Source: Sipunculus nudus (lineage: Eukaryota > Annelida > Sipuncula > Golfingiida > Sipunculidae). From it: a stretch of 64,000 bases of DNA. Position 1 is the first letter of the stretch, and each line of letters opens with the position of its first letter. The position numbers were made by a program, and so were the translations under genes. The notes under the pieces are model-generated. The model ran no database searches, was not told the origin of the DNA, and saw only the letters and a program-made list of their open reading frames with translations. The stretch is from NCBI GenBank assembly GCA_026874595.1, contig CM049314.1, positions 26,669,729 to 26,733,728 of the forward strand, read 5' to 3'. Below are positions 26,901 through 41,900 of the stretch, piece by piece.

Positions 26901-29900
26901 ATTTTAAAAGTGGAGAGGAAATTTTTGAAGGAGTTAAAACAATATGCACAAGCTATCTTTTAATTAACTGCACAGCCACGAGACTTGTGGATTTCAATTT
27001 TGCCAATTTCTACCTGTAAAAGTTTACTCACCTGCACAGGTAAGATCAGATAAATAAAGGTAAATTCTCATTTTTTTTAATTTAAATTATATATTATACT
27101 TGTTATAAGGGACATTGCAATAAAAACTATTTACTTTTGTCCAATGTGCAAAATATATAATTTATGGGTGTGAAATGCACTAATTATCTGGTTACCTGTA
27201 ATATACCTTTTTATGTCAAATTAATATATTTTTACATGTGCAGGCAAAAACAAATCGCCGACTGATTTTAAAATAAAATCTGGAAAAATGTGTCTACCCT
27301 GTTTGTTAACATTTAAAGCAATAATAAAATTGCTGTTTAGTTGGTCTGTCGCGTTTATCTGCACAGGTAAAAATCCAGGTGCGACAGGTAAACAGGTGTG
27401 CACTTGGTTCGATCAACGATTAGCCTAAATAAACGTTGATATATCCAAATCTTTCCCATTCGAAACAGTGCGAATGTACTAAAATTTGAAATAAAAAATC
27501 AAAACAAATATGTCTAACACTTGTGAAAACTCTTATTTTCTTAATTGAGGGTATCCATGCAATTTCTTTTAAAGTACCCGCCCTCCGCGGCTGACGGTGA
27601 TTGAGCGATAATGAGTGAATTTAGCAATATGTAGCACACAAGGTACATTAACGAGGCGGTTTTGCAGACTTTAGTCGCAGAATTATCCTATCTAGTCAAT
27701 ATAACGGAAAAATAAAAATAAATAAAACATTTACTGGGAAATTAAGATGCAAGACGACACGTCTGTTTGTTTTTTTTTTCCTGAACGGTCCAATTCTCCC
27801 GCGTCATCCCTCAGCCAGCGGTGACGCACTGACGCTGCAAACTTTTCTCACCCAATCGTATCTACTTTTACATCGGCAAGGTTCACGTGACTGGGTCTGG
27901 CGTGTTTATTTTGTAAAGTCTGTAAATGGACAAGGTTCACGTGACTGAGTCTGGCGTGTTTATTATAAGAAGCATCATGAGATGCTGTGCCGACTGGCGG
28001 TTGAATTATTCTTTTTGTGTGTGTGTGGGGGGGGGGGGGGGGGAGGGGGGAGTTACCTGGAAACATCCTCTCACGTCATGCAATATGTATGCATTAGAAT
28101 CGATTCTTTCCCGCAGGGATCAGAAACAATGAGAACACTGGTAGTACTATAGTGGAACAATAATTTATTACATATATAATAAATATGCCTATGCACATTA
28201 ATGTAAACAAATCGTTATTAACAAGAATATAAAATAACGGAAAATCAATATTTTTTATTGTTGGAAAGGTGTTTTTAAAATGTGCTATTGGGGATAATGC
28301 ACATAATACCAAAGTTTATAAACGTGGGAAAACGATACTAAACTGTGAAGTAACACCAAAGAAACATGTTTTCACAGTACATTTTAATGTATGTTATGTT
28401 ATTCAAATATATAGGCCTACGAAAGTCCAACAATGCTTATCAAAATCATGCCTAGTTTCTATGATTTCATAGCAGTACATTCTGGTATCTTAGAGGAAAA
28501 TTGCACGTAGGCCTACATATCTTCATGCACTTACTTATCCAGGTCTTCAATTTGCACTTTATTTCAGTGCCATTTAAATGAAGCATAATTACGTCATATG
28601 AAATTAATATAAAATGGAAATATAATATATAATTACATTTATTCAATTCAACTTCACTTGAAGAAAAGTAGGAAATTTATTTAATAATTTTGAGATGCAC
28701 AATTCCTTGGTTAACTAGATGTATACACGAGACCTAACTTCAAATCATATAGCTAATCTGGTAACCTCCGTATGCAACTTTGTACATTTAAGCCCTCATA
28801 TAGTCAGAAATCATGCACTGCTGATAAAACTTCAGCTTTAGCAGGAAAGCATGCGGTCTCCCCAGGCTGCAAGGTGGTGATTTCACGGAGAGGCAGAGTT
28901 CAAGTTAATTATAAAACAATATGCAGCAACAATTCAATAATTCTTAAGAAGCACCTGGAATGTTCCAAAAACTTCTTATAAGTTATGATCTCTTGGGTGT
29001 TTGTTCATTTATTTATTTTGTATTCACCAGTCCCGTCAGCTGTAGAGACGCGGACCATGACCTACACCTGGCAATTATACATGTCGTTCGGTTCCCGAAC
29101 ATTGTAAATGATGTCATTATCCTTTGATGATTAATGTAATAGATGCCAATTTAAAGTAGTAATTTTCACTCCGAATCCCCGTCTGGTTGGCCACATGTTG
29201 TGTGCTGTCTTTCCGCTAAAATCTTCTGTGTGATAGGAAAATTTCCTTGTGCTAATAAAACTGTCAATCAAACGTGAAAATGACAAGGTCAGTGGGTAAA
29301 AATAGAAGCCGACACCCTGTTGTATTTTAGGTCTTCGAAAGGGAAAAGTTTGAGACAAAGCCATCAAACATTTTGCAATATAGGTATATTTGTATACCTG
29401 CGTGTTTTAAATCTTATTTTACAGCAATGGAAAGGTACAATTAGATTTCAGTCTAATTTGTCCACCTGCATGGTTTCTCGATCGTCATTTTGAATACACC
29501 ATGCGCATGCATATCGAAAGTCCGCATCTTTGGTCTTAATATTTTACTTTCACTGTGTCACCGTCACTATATATATACGCTATAGCTTCTAATTTAAGAT
29601 TGGCGAATGCATTTTATTCATTTTCTTGCATGTATCATGACTGAGACTGACTCCGCCGTATGACTTTAAAGGATTATCATGACCACGACACATTTTCCAT
29701 ATTTAATCACTAGGCCATGCATGCAAGCGTTGACTGCATGGGTTTTGAGAGCGATATCAATATAAAGCGGCGTTTATACCGGGTGCACGTACGGTATATG
29801 CGATATATATGCAGTCTGTGGTATACGTTATGTATTTTTTATGAATATAGGCGGCGAATGAACCCGATTTGGGAAACTTTCATGGATGAAATATAAAAAG

Positions 29901-32900
29901 GAGTTATAAGTTCTGGTATTAGTGATCAGATTTTATGTTTAAAAGGTACAAACATTTATAACTATTCCTTACAACAATGAATAGCCTGTTATAGGCAAAC
30001 GTATTACAAAAAAAATTATTTACTTCAATTCATAATATAATAGGTTATATTTTTAAAATTTAGTTTGCTATGTGCCATATATATTTAAGGATGTTTTGCA
30101 GCTCCGCCCAAAATCTGTTTCACTGGCAGTGACAACTATACTGGTGTTTTTTTCATTCACTAATGAAAATTATATTACGCACATAGGCCTATATATATAT
30201 ACACACACACAAAAGCGCGCACACGTGCACGTACACATGTAGCCTATACATATACAGGAAGTACTACACATAAAAATTTTTAAAATCTGTTCAGTATGTG
30301 ATAAAACCGTAATAATACATATTTGTTCAAGCGTATAAGTCACTTACTGTCATGTTTTACATATTCAAGGATCTGGGTGTATAGGCGTACAGTTCCACGT
30401 ACGTCGTAAAATAATTACTTCAATATTTCATGGAGTATAAAGTTATCTTTATATTTTACACTGGAAAATTAACTATATCCATATAATGTCTGGCTGTTTC
30501 TAATTTAAGACGGTATTAATTTTATTTTCAATCCAAAAAGCCTCTTAGAATGATTGACAGTTCTTGTGCACGGCCGATTGTGCACGATTACGATTGTACA
30601 TAGAATGTTTGGCACAGAAATGATCACTAGTAAACAATCAGACATCACATATATATACGACATGATATATGACAGTATCTTCGATTTTTAGTTAAGAAAA
30701 TATGTTAATATTTAAAATAAATACTCATTTTATTACATGATATCGGTTAAAAATGGTTTTCCAGTGCCAGTACATGACACAGTAAGGAGGTCACGCAGAT
30801 CACGTGCGTGGTGTCTGTCAGACGCGTCAGTCAGTCGGACGGCGATCATTGGTCACAAGTTAAACCAATAAAAAAGGGGATAATATATGATCTTGGAAAT
30901 GTTTAACGGAAGTTAAATCTGTAAACACACTGCACTTGATTTTGTCACCAGGATTGATTGCCAACATTTGGTAATTTACCGATTTCTGATGAATTTAGCG
31001 TAGGTATCTGATTTTACTCTCGCAGCCGACATGTTACCAGGGCCCACGTAACAAGGCCACGTGAGTGAAAGTCAATCATTTTTATATTTTTCCAACAAGT
31101 CTGCCTTTGCGCCAGTTTGGATCTTGGTCACATGTTAGAACAACACTTGACGTTTTTCTCTTTCATTTAAGTACAAATATGATGGATGACAATAAACATT
31201 TCACCCCCAAAACTTGCCCCAATTACGGGTATGTAATATGGGCTTTAGCGCGCCCGGGCGGGCGCCTTTGAACTCCAGGCCCGTGACAAACGCGCGCCCT
31301 GGCGGGCGTTATTGGAGTTTAAAGCCTTAAACAGTAAAATATCTTCAGCGTTGTCAACCAACATACACATTATCTTGGAAGGATATGATACAACAGGTCT
31401 TACCATACATGCTTGCTAATTCCCAGTGATATACACCAGTGTTATATTTCAGTGACATTTAGTGGACTTAAAATAGCTGACTAATGTGAACTGATTTGCA
31501 TATTCAGTTTAATTGCACCACGGTGGTACGCCAAAAAGAGGATCATCTTAATCTACCTGTACCAGATAATTCTCACAGTACCCTTTTACCCATTTTCAAG
31601 CCTGCATGCACATCCATACTTTCTGTATGGTTTCATATGTCATAGTGAAATCCCTCTTTCAGATGACTATATATATATATGTGCTTTCTTCACATATTTT
31701 CTAATACACAAGTACAAATATTATTATGATAAGTGCCCATGTAGGAAGTAAATACTTTAAATTTATTTTGCCTGTTTCAGTTTTTCATTTCGTTTGGTGT
31801 AATTGCAGCACTAGATACATGGCTCTTTTGGAATAAAAAAGCTTCTCTTTGCAAAACGAACATAGGTATTATTCATTTCCATGATTTGTATTCAGCTACA
31901 TATATATGTATTGGTACCTAGCAAATGAAGAAATAATTTACTTTTTTTTTTTAGAAAATACATGCAAGGCTGGTGAACATGCTTTTGGTGGATATTGCTA
32001 TATGATTTTTACAACACCAAAGGCATACCTGGATGCCAGGTACCATTGTCAGACAATCAACAGTTTCCTTCTGACGTTGAACACACAGTCAGAGTCTGAC
32101 TTCATCTGTACAATAGTACCAAACACTAAAATATGGCTTGGTATGTATATTGCCCTAAATCTTTTATAGTACACAGGTGCATTACTATATATACTGTGAC
32201 AGTGTAAGAACCTCAGTCCACATGTTTTTTTCCCCCCTAATTACATTGATAATAGGTAATTAAGGCCAACAAAATAAAAAGGTATGGTTCTCAGGTACTT
32301 TTTTCAGAAATCTTTGCGGGTGGGCAGTATTTTATTTTTTACCTTTTTTGTATGTTTCAATAAAAATATAATATGATTGGGAAAGGCATGACAAATACAA
32401 GGGTTTTTATGGTAAACAGGTAAAAGCACTACATGACAAAGGAAATTGTATAAAAATTGTATTATTTTATCTTCTTGAAAGGGGTTAAAATCAAAATAAA
32501 AATATTTGATGTGGGGGTAAAATTGACGCGGGTGGTGCCTAAGAACCATACCTTTTATTTTTTATGGCCTAAGCTCAACGCTTTTTGTTTCAAAGGTAGA
32601 GCAGGGAAAATATGAGACATCATAATGGAACATCTACTGTATTTAGGAAGAAATTTGCTTAGTCTCTGTCCATCACATGAATGTCACTGCACAAAATAGA
32701 AGGTTCACTTACTGAATTAGAACTTTGTGTGTGATCATTTTTCAATCTTGTCTCAATAAAATGCCAATAAGTTGTCCTATTTTCATGCAAAACCCCATAA
32801 AGAATATATCATTTTAAACCTTCTAAAATTATCTAGCTGATGAAATATAATTTGTTTTCCTATCTCATCAATGACATTTGATTTTTTAAATCTCGATAAA

Positions 32901-35900
32901 AAACAATTTTTTTGTACAAAATAAGTCATTCTCAACATGTCTTAGCTGGTACATAGCAAATTTTCAGTAGGCCTATGTAAAAAACAAGAAAATATCTCCA
33001 GGCAGTTTTTTTCGTATACACCCGTCTATGACGAGACATATTATGGTATACCCACCATCCGTCCGTCTGCATCCTTGTGGGGACATCATCAGCATAAATT
33101 TTATATGCAAAAGACTAAGGTGATTTTTTAACACTGAATAATTGATTAAATGTGGTAAGTTTTCTCAACAGAGTTAGTGGAGATGTTGACACTGATGTTG
33201 TATTTCTTATTTGAATACACTGAATATTTCTTACAGGACTGAACCACTTTGGAGTATGGATAGATGATACACCAATGTCTTACTACAAGCCACAGGAGAA
33301 TACATGGCCTGTGACAGGGAGCTTTGACTGTGTGGTGCTGAACCCAGATAACTCGGGTCTCTGGGAACGCCATGCATGCACAGAGACATTTCCTTATGTA
33401 TGTAAAAGTACAAAGGGTGAGTCTCTAGGGTTTCAATAGACAGCAAGAAATATTAAAGAAAAATGCATGGTAACACCTTGGTAATATTTATAACCTCTGG
33501 ACACTGATTGTGTCCTCACAGACCAGAGATAACGTATTTTGTATGTAATGGGTGAAAAAAGAAATATCGCAGAATGTGGATTCAAACCCGCAACCTGTTA
33601 CACACGTCAGACATTCTACCCACTTTACTAATAAAGTAAGCTTCACTAGCAAGGCCAGAAGGAACTATGTTGTGTGCATTGTGACATGTATATGTATACT
33701 TGTGAGATCAGTTAGGTATAACGACTGCCTCTGTTTTGTTAAAGTGACCAGCTTTGATTTCCATGAAGCTGGCCAGGTTAACATATAGCTTTAAGATTAT
33801 ACTTGTAGAATACCAAAAATATAGTAAAAGTAGGCCAGACAATTTATTATTTCATTCAGTATGAAGCAAACTATTAAATGAGAATGTTTTCACAAATGCT
33901 TACTCTATGGACATGTCCCAGCCTGTAACTTTTTTATGGGCACTGTCTTGTTCATGAAGGCACTTTCAACCCATATGTGCAGACCTGCAACCCAGTAATA
34001 ACAACATATTATATGTTTAATGTGATTATCAGACCTAGGATCATTTCTTAATTGATTTAGAAATGAAGGAACAATTGTATGAATTGGAGTTGAATTGGAA
34101 TTGAAGCTTTAAGTTAAAAGATGGATTTGATTGATACACAATACACTTATTGTTCTAGCTATCAAACTTTTCAAAGTTTTGCTCAATTGAAGTTGCTCAT
34201 CATCTTGTCTTGGAGTACTTCACTTTGCAGAACAACCATATACATTGTGTGGCTAATATCAAGCAGATAGCTCTAAATGTGTCATTAAGTGCATGATGGG
34301 TAGCTAAGCTGCTGCTTAATCCCTGTGACCAAACATCAGCACACACTCCAGTGATAGGCCTTCTCTTGAAAGAGTTGCAATTTTTACTTATAACATTAAT
34401 TGAGTAAATTAAAATGATTTGTATTGAATTGGAATTTTTTATCCAAACACATTGAATTAATTGGAATTTGTCAAAAATACGTTCTTGAATTTGGATAGAA
34501 ATTGGAATCTGAAAAACCTGAATTTAGCCCAGGTCTGATGATTACCTTCATCCTTGTTCAGAAACTAAGATTCTGAAGATTTTGTCATTCTTGAGGGAAA
34601 AAGTCATCAAACTGTCTTATGGATCTTTATCTGACTTTGATGCATAAGGATCAAGCTAATTGCTTTCTGTTTCATTTCAGCCACCCGAGAAGGAATATTT
34701 GCATTCCCAACAATAGCTGATCCTGCGAGTAAGTTCTCTGACTATTTTTTTATCAAGTTAATGGTAATATGACCAGGTTCCATTCTGCAGCTATCACTGG
34801 GTGTTTTAGAATCCATGTTATCTGTAGTACATGTAGAATGATTGCCAAGATATTCATCACAATTTAAAATATGCATTAAAATACAGTAAAACCGGAAAAA
34901 AAGTAGGATAGGCTTAAGTAATATAATAAATAATTCAGGAATTAAGCAACCTGTGACAAATATACAACCTGTATATGAATGATAAGTAAATCAAAATATT
35001 TTGCAAAGTGAAAGGTGAAAACAAAATAGGCAAAGATGATAGTTAGACTCCCTTCTTCTTAGTTAACTCCCTTCAGCACTAAATTTTGCTGAACAAATAT
35101 GTGCTTCATTTTTGCATATATGTCCCTGTCAGCCTGCAAAGTTTGAACAAATTAGCCAACCACTTACCAGGAAGTGTCAATAACATTATTATAGTGGGAA
35201 AAGATTTCACCACTGTGGTCCATTTTGGGTTTGAAATCGGTACAAAAACTTTGCTTTATATACAATTTTCAATGTCCATGCATTAGCAAGATCAGTCTGT
35301 GATATGCACATACATTGTCACTTGTTTTCTTTTCACTCTGTAATATTCTCACTTCATGTCTGGTCTTACCATCAGATATAGAGAAAGGCTGTGCATCATG
35401 GCCCATGGATCACCTTTTAAAATAAGTGTAGGTTAATTCTCACAGATTAGTAGACAAACAGAGAGTGACATAGATGTAATCATACTTAGCTCAATTCCTG
35501 TGAAATATGCATTTAGGGAAGAATGTTCTATATTATCCATTCTATCCATTATATTCTGATATATTATTCTATTTATTGCACTGTTCTGTTTTTGCACCTG
35601 GTATATACTTATAAAGTTTCTCTCTCATATTTTTCAGTTACTACCACTGCTGGTAAGCATTTGCAACACAGAGAGAGGGCACATTGATGTATGATGTGAT
35701 GTTGTCTCTGTTTCTACTATATATATTTCAGTGTTATGCTATCATATGGATAACACAGTTGTAATAGTGATGACGAATAGTGATTGCACAATTAAGATTG
35801 TGTCAATAAATAAATGTGTAAAACCTCCGAAGTCAGTCATGTATCCATTATAATTACAACTGTAGTCTTTCATCTGTTTACAGACAGGGTGTTACATGCA

Positions 35901-38900
35901 CTTATTTTGTATGTGTTCCATTATTCACAGCATGCAGTTCTCTTATGATATTAATATAAGGAATTTTGCCAAATTGAGATCATACTCAACTAGAAATCTG
36001 ATATATTCTGCCCATATTCCCAGTTTCTTTCCTGCCTAAGTCACTGTACATTTGTAAAAATTTCTTTATGGTGTTCCTGAATCCTGATCATGTGGCAGAT
36101 GTACACCAAAATCTAATTGATTCTTCCTTGGCCAATTCCTGAAATGCCCTGAAAATTCCATGAGATTCTGCTCATGATTGTGAGAGTTATATTTTGAATA
36201 ACAACATAGACACACAATTACTAGGATGAACAGCTACCCCCCTGGCAGAGGTAACAAGATTAAAAAACAGGCTTTAACATAGCAAGTTGCAGTTTTGTTT
36301 TAAGTATTGGTGAGCAGTGCCATGATTGACACAAGCCAAGCAAACCTCATGGCTTGCATTACGTTTCATTGGGCTATAATTGATTTGTCCCATATGCTAC
36401 GCCTCCTGGTTGAAGTTCACGTATGTCACTTTTTGTCAAGCACCGCATATTCTCTGAGAATGTCATACTTGACTTTTTGTTTGCTTGGGAACCAGGAAAG
36501 TGGAGTTACTTTGCTAATGAGAATAAATCAGTTCTTTGCCTTGTTTTAAAAGCCGCATGTAACCTGACTTGCATGGTCACTTAGTATCCATGACCCTGTG
36601 CATGTGATGCAAGCAAATTTAAATGTTCAGTTATAACAAAGGAAAATTTGCTGCATTTTGGACAATATTACTTACATTAAATGAATACTTGATTTATTCA
36701 TTTTGTTAATTTAGTAAGTTTTAATTTTAAAGCTTTAATTTGTTATTTATATGCTTAACATTTTTACTGTTTACAGATGTCAGTATAAATGTCTATAGGA
36801 ATAAATGTCTGATTTATTGATTCACAACAGCTCCAATAGGTAAGTTAATATCTTTAAATATCTCCAGAGATGTTACTTTTTTGTTTCAGTTGTATTTTCA
36901 CAATGCTGAGCATGAACGAATGCACATGCAAACAAATACCACTTTTAAACAGGAAGTCATTCAAATGATATACTTTAATTGTTAACTGTTTGCTGCATCT
37001 AATAAAATTATTAAATAATATAAGAATTAATATTCTTATATTGTAATATAATGTAGTGATATATTAAGTAATGAGTTATACTAGCTAGAGTTTGAATGAT
37101 TATATCATGTCTGGTTCCTCTCTTGATAATATGATTACTATAAAAATGCCAGATGCATTATATTTATAATATGCAAACAAAGGAAAATAGTGCCTGTGTC
37201 ATAATGTTGTAAATCGGATGATATATAATTACTCTAGAAGTGTCCGTGCACTTAAGCATAAATAGACCAGTTGTCCCAAATGTTATGTAGATAAGAAGCA
37301 TGTGCAAGTCAGTAAAAAAATGTGAGCTCCTGCTGTAGATCAGCTGTAGCAAACAGATTATAGGTTTTTTTTTTCAAGTTTTTACATTTATTCATTTTTC
37401 TTCATTGCTCAAGTTCTTTATTCATTAATTGTCTAATAGTTTCTCATTGTGATGAGTAAAATTTAATCATCTGCTGCTCAAATGCCACTCTCACACAGGA
37501 TTAGAATATCTATTGCCTATCAGTGTGCGTATGAAATATATTTCTGAAGAAAGAGTGAAAGCATTTATGGACACTGAATCCTCTGAAATCCTCTTTCTCA
37601 TTTCAGATTACCTAGATTTGTATAGTTCAATGAAATAGTTCATGTTATTAGATGAGTTTGTGCTTCAGATCACCTTATCCCAATAAGAGCTTTTTCCTCT
37701 CACTGTGAAACCAATCATTGTCTGTTTTGCAATATCTCACATTGCAGTATAAAGTTTTAAATAAATGACAGTTTTTTAATGAACATGTATAGATTTTTAA
37801 TATAGTATTGTGGATATTTGAACACAGTTCTGCTTTTAAATGACTGTAATTTTATTTTAATTCGCCAACTTATTGTTTTAATATTTGTTTACAGTCTGTC
37901 CCTGCCATCAGAAGAACATAGCTGGAGTGTGTGTGAATAGAAATTATACTGTCCCTACAAATCTCAGGTAATGTAACAATCCCATTAGAATACAAGCAGT
38001 GATATAGTCGAGGCCACATCGTCTGAGTCAGAGTGCAAATCTGAGTCCAGGCTACTTAAGTCTAGGTTTGACTCTTTAAGGTTTAATCCAAGTCCACCTT
38101 TGAGTAGGAGTCCATTAGAAACCTATTCCAATTCTTAATCTGAGTCCAGTAAATATCTCTTTTTTAACAGAAATTTTAACAATACATTTGAGATTATAAT
38201 ATGTATTTGAATGTTAATTGCTTTTTACTTGAACATTTGCTGACATTTAGCTTCCAGTGTTGATTTAGTTCAATTAAATTGGTAAAGTAGAAGTTGAATT
38301 GGTATATAGTCTTTTTTTGTAGGCCTTATATTCTGGTAGTTCTTGCATGTAAATATAAGTCTTTATAGTCTGTCACATAACATTTTCATACTAACAAGGC
38401 TAAAATGAATTTATTTTTCTTTTCTGTGAATCTTTCTTACTGACCATGGTATTACAAACTATGTTCAGACTATTGATAAAATTGTTAAAAAATTATAAGC
38501 TTATGGTTGCATTCTTTTACACAAGTCATATTTTAAAAGTAATGTTCTACTTGCTCAGCAGATAATTAATATAAATAAGTTTTAAGTTGAAATATATCCC
38601 ACCATCATTAAAAATTGTCTTAGTAAGGAGTACATGAGTCCAAGCAGGGAATAGTCAAGCTTCAGTTTTAAATTACCAAAATGGCTAAAAGGTCTGTCAC
38701 AGTTGGAATAAATTGTCATAACAAGGCTGAAACTTAATATAATTCCAGTCCTTGAGCTAAACGTGATAGAGAGCAAGATTATTCCAAAGATTTCCCCTGT
38801 GCCCATTCAGATTATCCCCCTTGGCATGTCATAACTTAACTGTTAGGGTATTTCCTAAAGATTTCCCTTATTTTAATTAATATTTAGCCCTTTGGCATGT

Positions 38901-41900
38901 CATAAATTAACTTACTAAATGACATATATAACCATCCCATAAGATGCAGGCTTACCCTCCCTCAGGTGACTTTTCTTCTGCCAAGCCTAGGCAGAAGCCA
39001 CCTAATTTATGGCATTCCTTTTACCATGTGAAGGTACCAATCTGAGCCTGTGGTAGGGAGAGCCGAAAAAGTTCTGATTGACTTACCCAATTACTAATGA
39101 TGGGGGGTTTGGCTGAGATATCTTACAATATGACAATAATAGCTCATGTTCAAATGCGTGATATGCTTGCAGTTGTACCTATAACTGTGTGGCAAAGCTG
39201 ACTCTGGGAGCGACCATCACGTACCGTGTCACACAGACCTGCCCTGATTGTGATTGGTCACCAGTCTGGGGATACACCTGGTCCATGGCAAACAATTTCT
39301 GCACGCTCAGCTTTGATACACCTTGTGGTAAATCAGACAGCTCATGTCGCTTCAAAACCAAAGCAATCTCCACTGATGCAACATGCCACATTTCATTGGC
39401 AGGTAATGTGGGGCTTTCTCTTACATAAGCTGTAATATGTGCTCACTAGAATGGCATGCATAGGTAAACCAGTCATTGATACCATAAGCAGGGTTTCCGC
39501 GACCCTAAAATTTAGGCCGGTAAACGGACTCTTTCCCCCGCGAGGGTCATTAAAAATTCCCCCAGCCAAAGAGGCTGAGATAGCTTAATAATAACTCAAG
39601 CACGAGTGTCGTGCTGTCTTCATAATCTTCAAACTATGTATCAGATTTGCGCGCCCCTGTCGCCTGTTCGGTGCCACTCAGTCACTGTCCTGACAATGTC
39701 TGAAAAACTTTGAAAAGAATAGATCAGTAAAAAGATTCCTTATACATGTACAACATCTGCGCAAATAGTTTTTATGCTGTCTCGCCATTTAATTTTCTGG
39801 AGAAGGTAATCAGTTGTGTAACCATAGGTTGTGGACGTACGATGTCGGACGTACGATGTCGGCCCTGAACATGCGCTACCGGCCAAAGGTGTGATATTAT
39901 AATTAATCGTTCGACAACCGTACATTCCGTCTCTGTAGTCAGTAAAAATGATAAACCTATCGATAATGGAAATTAAATTTGTGTTTTATTTGGTTGTGAT
40001 GATATATTTTTCAAAATTTGAAGAAGGTGAATCATTTTCATCATGCAGTCGCTGTGGACATCGCTGCTTTGACATATTAACATACCGCGAGCCTTGCAGC
40101 GAGGTCACAATGCAAAGGGCTTTTGTCTTGACTTTACCGAACAAATTTCAAAAGGCCGGAGCGTAGTGAATGCGCTGTTCTATGTGCGAATATCCATGAG
40201 GGAATTCCCTATTGAAATAAAAACTTGTGGCAAATGCAGCCAATAGCGTCCGAGGAAGTTCTGAATAATTCAACTGAATGTCACACGTGCAGAAACAGGT
40301 TATGCTGGTCAATGATTGGGCCGTCTCGGACACGATCGCAATCAGGGATTTCGCAGAATCAAATGTTGGGCCTATAACAAGTAGGCCTAACACACTAAAT
40401 TTCAAGGATATTGCACGAATTTTAAGTAAAAGCATGCGACAGCAATATATATTTTTTGCCATTTAACTTTGAGAAAAGCAGCCGGCCGTTGAATGCGTTG
40501 CAGCAGCCGACAAAACGCCGGCTGTAGTGCGGGCCCATCGTGAACACCCGGTCAGCGGAGATCACGTGGTAAGCACCAGGCGCGGGTAATCTGGGAGCGC
40601 GGGAAACCGTTAGTCCCTGGAGGGGTATGTTGAATTGGTCAATAGCTTGGGGATACACAGGAAGCGTGCACGATATAATAAAAACAAACAATGTGGACAT
40701 CGCTTGGGCAGAACAGGCCCTATATTTATTATATTTATCTTCGTCAATTCGGTTTGCGCAAGTTTCCAAAACAGATGTTTAGGCGAATCCTTTCCAAGGA
40801 ATAGTTAAGTAAAAGGCCAGTTTGTGGGCCCACATATGTCAGGGAGACACGACTTGTACGTGCATGCTGCATCACATGAAGGCCTAACGAATATTTTACT
40901 GTTTTACTGGTATATTTTTACGCCTTCCATGGGCGTGATACTAAGCTGAAAAAGAACATCAGAAACGTTGTTTTCAACCTTGATTTTGTAAAATTTCCAC
41001 ACCGTGGGAGGGCTCCCCCCCTGGGGCCCACGCTAGTTTCACTCCCTGTCACAAAGTAAAAACGGACACACTTTTTCAACCCTGGCGGAAACCCTGCATA
41101 AGATACCACTTAATGGCATATACAGGTATTATTAGGTTATTACTCTGTATAATTTCATTATGGAACATTATCTGATCATTGTCTTACTTCACCAAAGAGA
41201 GATTTCTGCTGCAGCTGATTATATGCCATCAGACATAATGGTTTGTTTACTTGTAATGTCAGAGATGTTTTACCACCTGGAATCATAGAAAAAGGTACAC
41301 CCATGTATAAACAGAGCAAGAACTCTCTTGGCCTTTAAGGTTTGATGCCATTCTGGTGAAAGGCTCTGGCCTGTAACTCAGATCATAAAAGTTTATAAAG
41401 ATCCATATTCTGTTACATCTGTAAGTACCTTCTTAAGTGCATAATCTTGCAATGGGCTTACCATAATAAGACTTCAAAGCTGTAAGGCTGTCCACATTAT
41501 CCATATTTTGCAAGACATACGCCTTATAGGCTTATAAAATTACTCAGAAAGAAATCTGTTTCTTAGTTTGATGTTTTAGATGGATTTTATAAATTATAAA
41601 TTAAATGAAGCCCAGTTGACTTATAAGCATTATTTCTGTGACCTGGTTCAGCAGTTTAAGATGCTTATAATGAACACTTGACCTCCATACCTCTAGTGAT
41701 GGGAATCAGTTGTAATGTTGTGGTTGATCATAATAATAATAATAATATATAGTATTTATATAATGCAAATTCTCCGATGGTCAGACTCACAGCGCAGTCC
41801 ACACACACACACACACATACCAACATAACATTTCATGGAAATATACTCCCTGTGCCTGACGCAAGAAAAAAATGATGCATATTAATTACCAAAAGCTTGC

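Larger units (their letters stand above)
23828..31954 (+). other. Intron 7 (8.1 kb)
   Basis: Holds a Tigger-like TIR element (24022-25434), a 360-bp tandem repeat (about 25840-27400), a 54-bp duplication (27879-27965), poly-G (28026-28052) and a GC-rich inverted block (31240-31324). The stretch 28060-31230 is AT-rich with small (CA)n and (TA)n runs near 30195-30235 and no recognised gene. Confidence 0.6.
33417..34680 (+). other. Intron 9
   Basis: Holds a tRNA-derived SINE fragment (33545-33660, minus strand) and a possible hAT-like MITE (34030-34537). Otherwise no feature is seen. Confidence 0.55.

Noticed and set aside
40148-40769. Minus-strand frames of 104 and 115 codons as a transposase in the 39.5-41.1 kb element
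   Set aside because: No DDE, THAP, BED or dimerisation features were seen.
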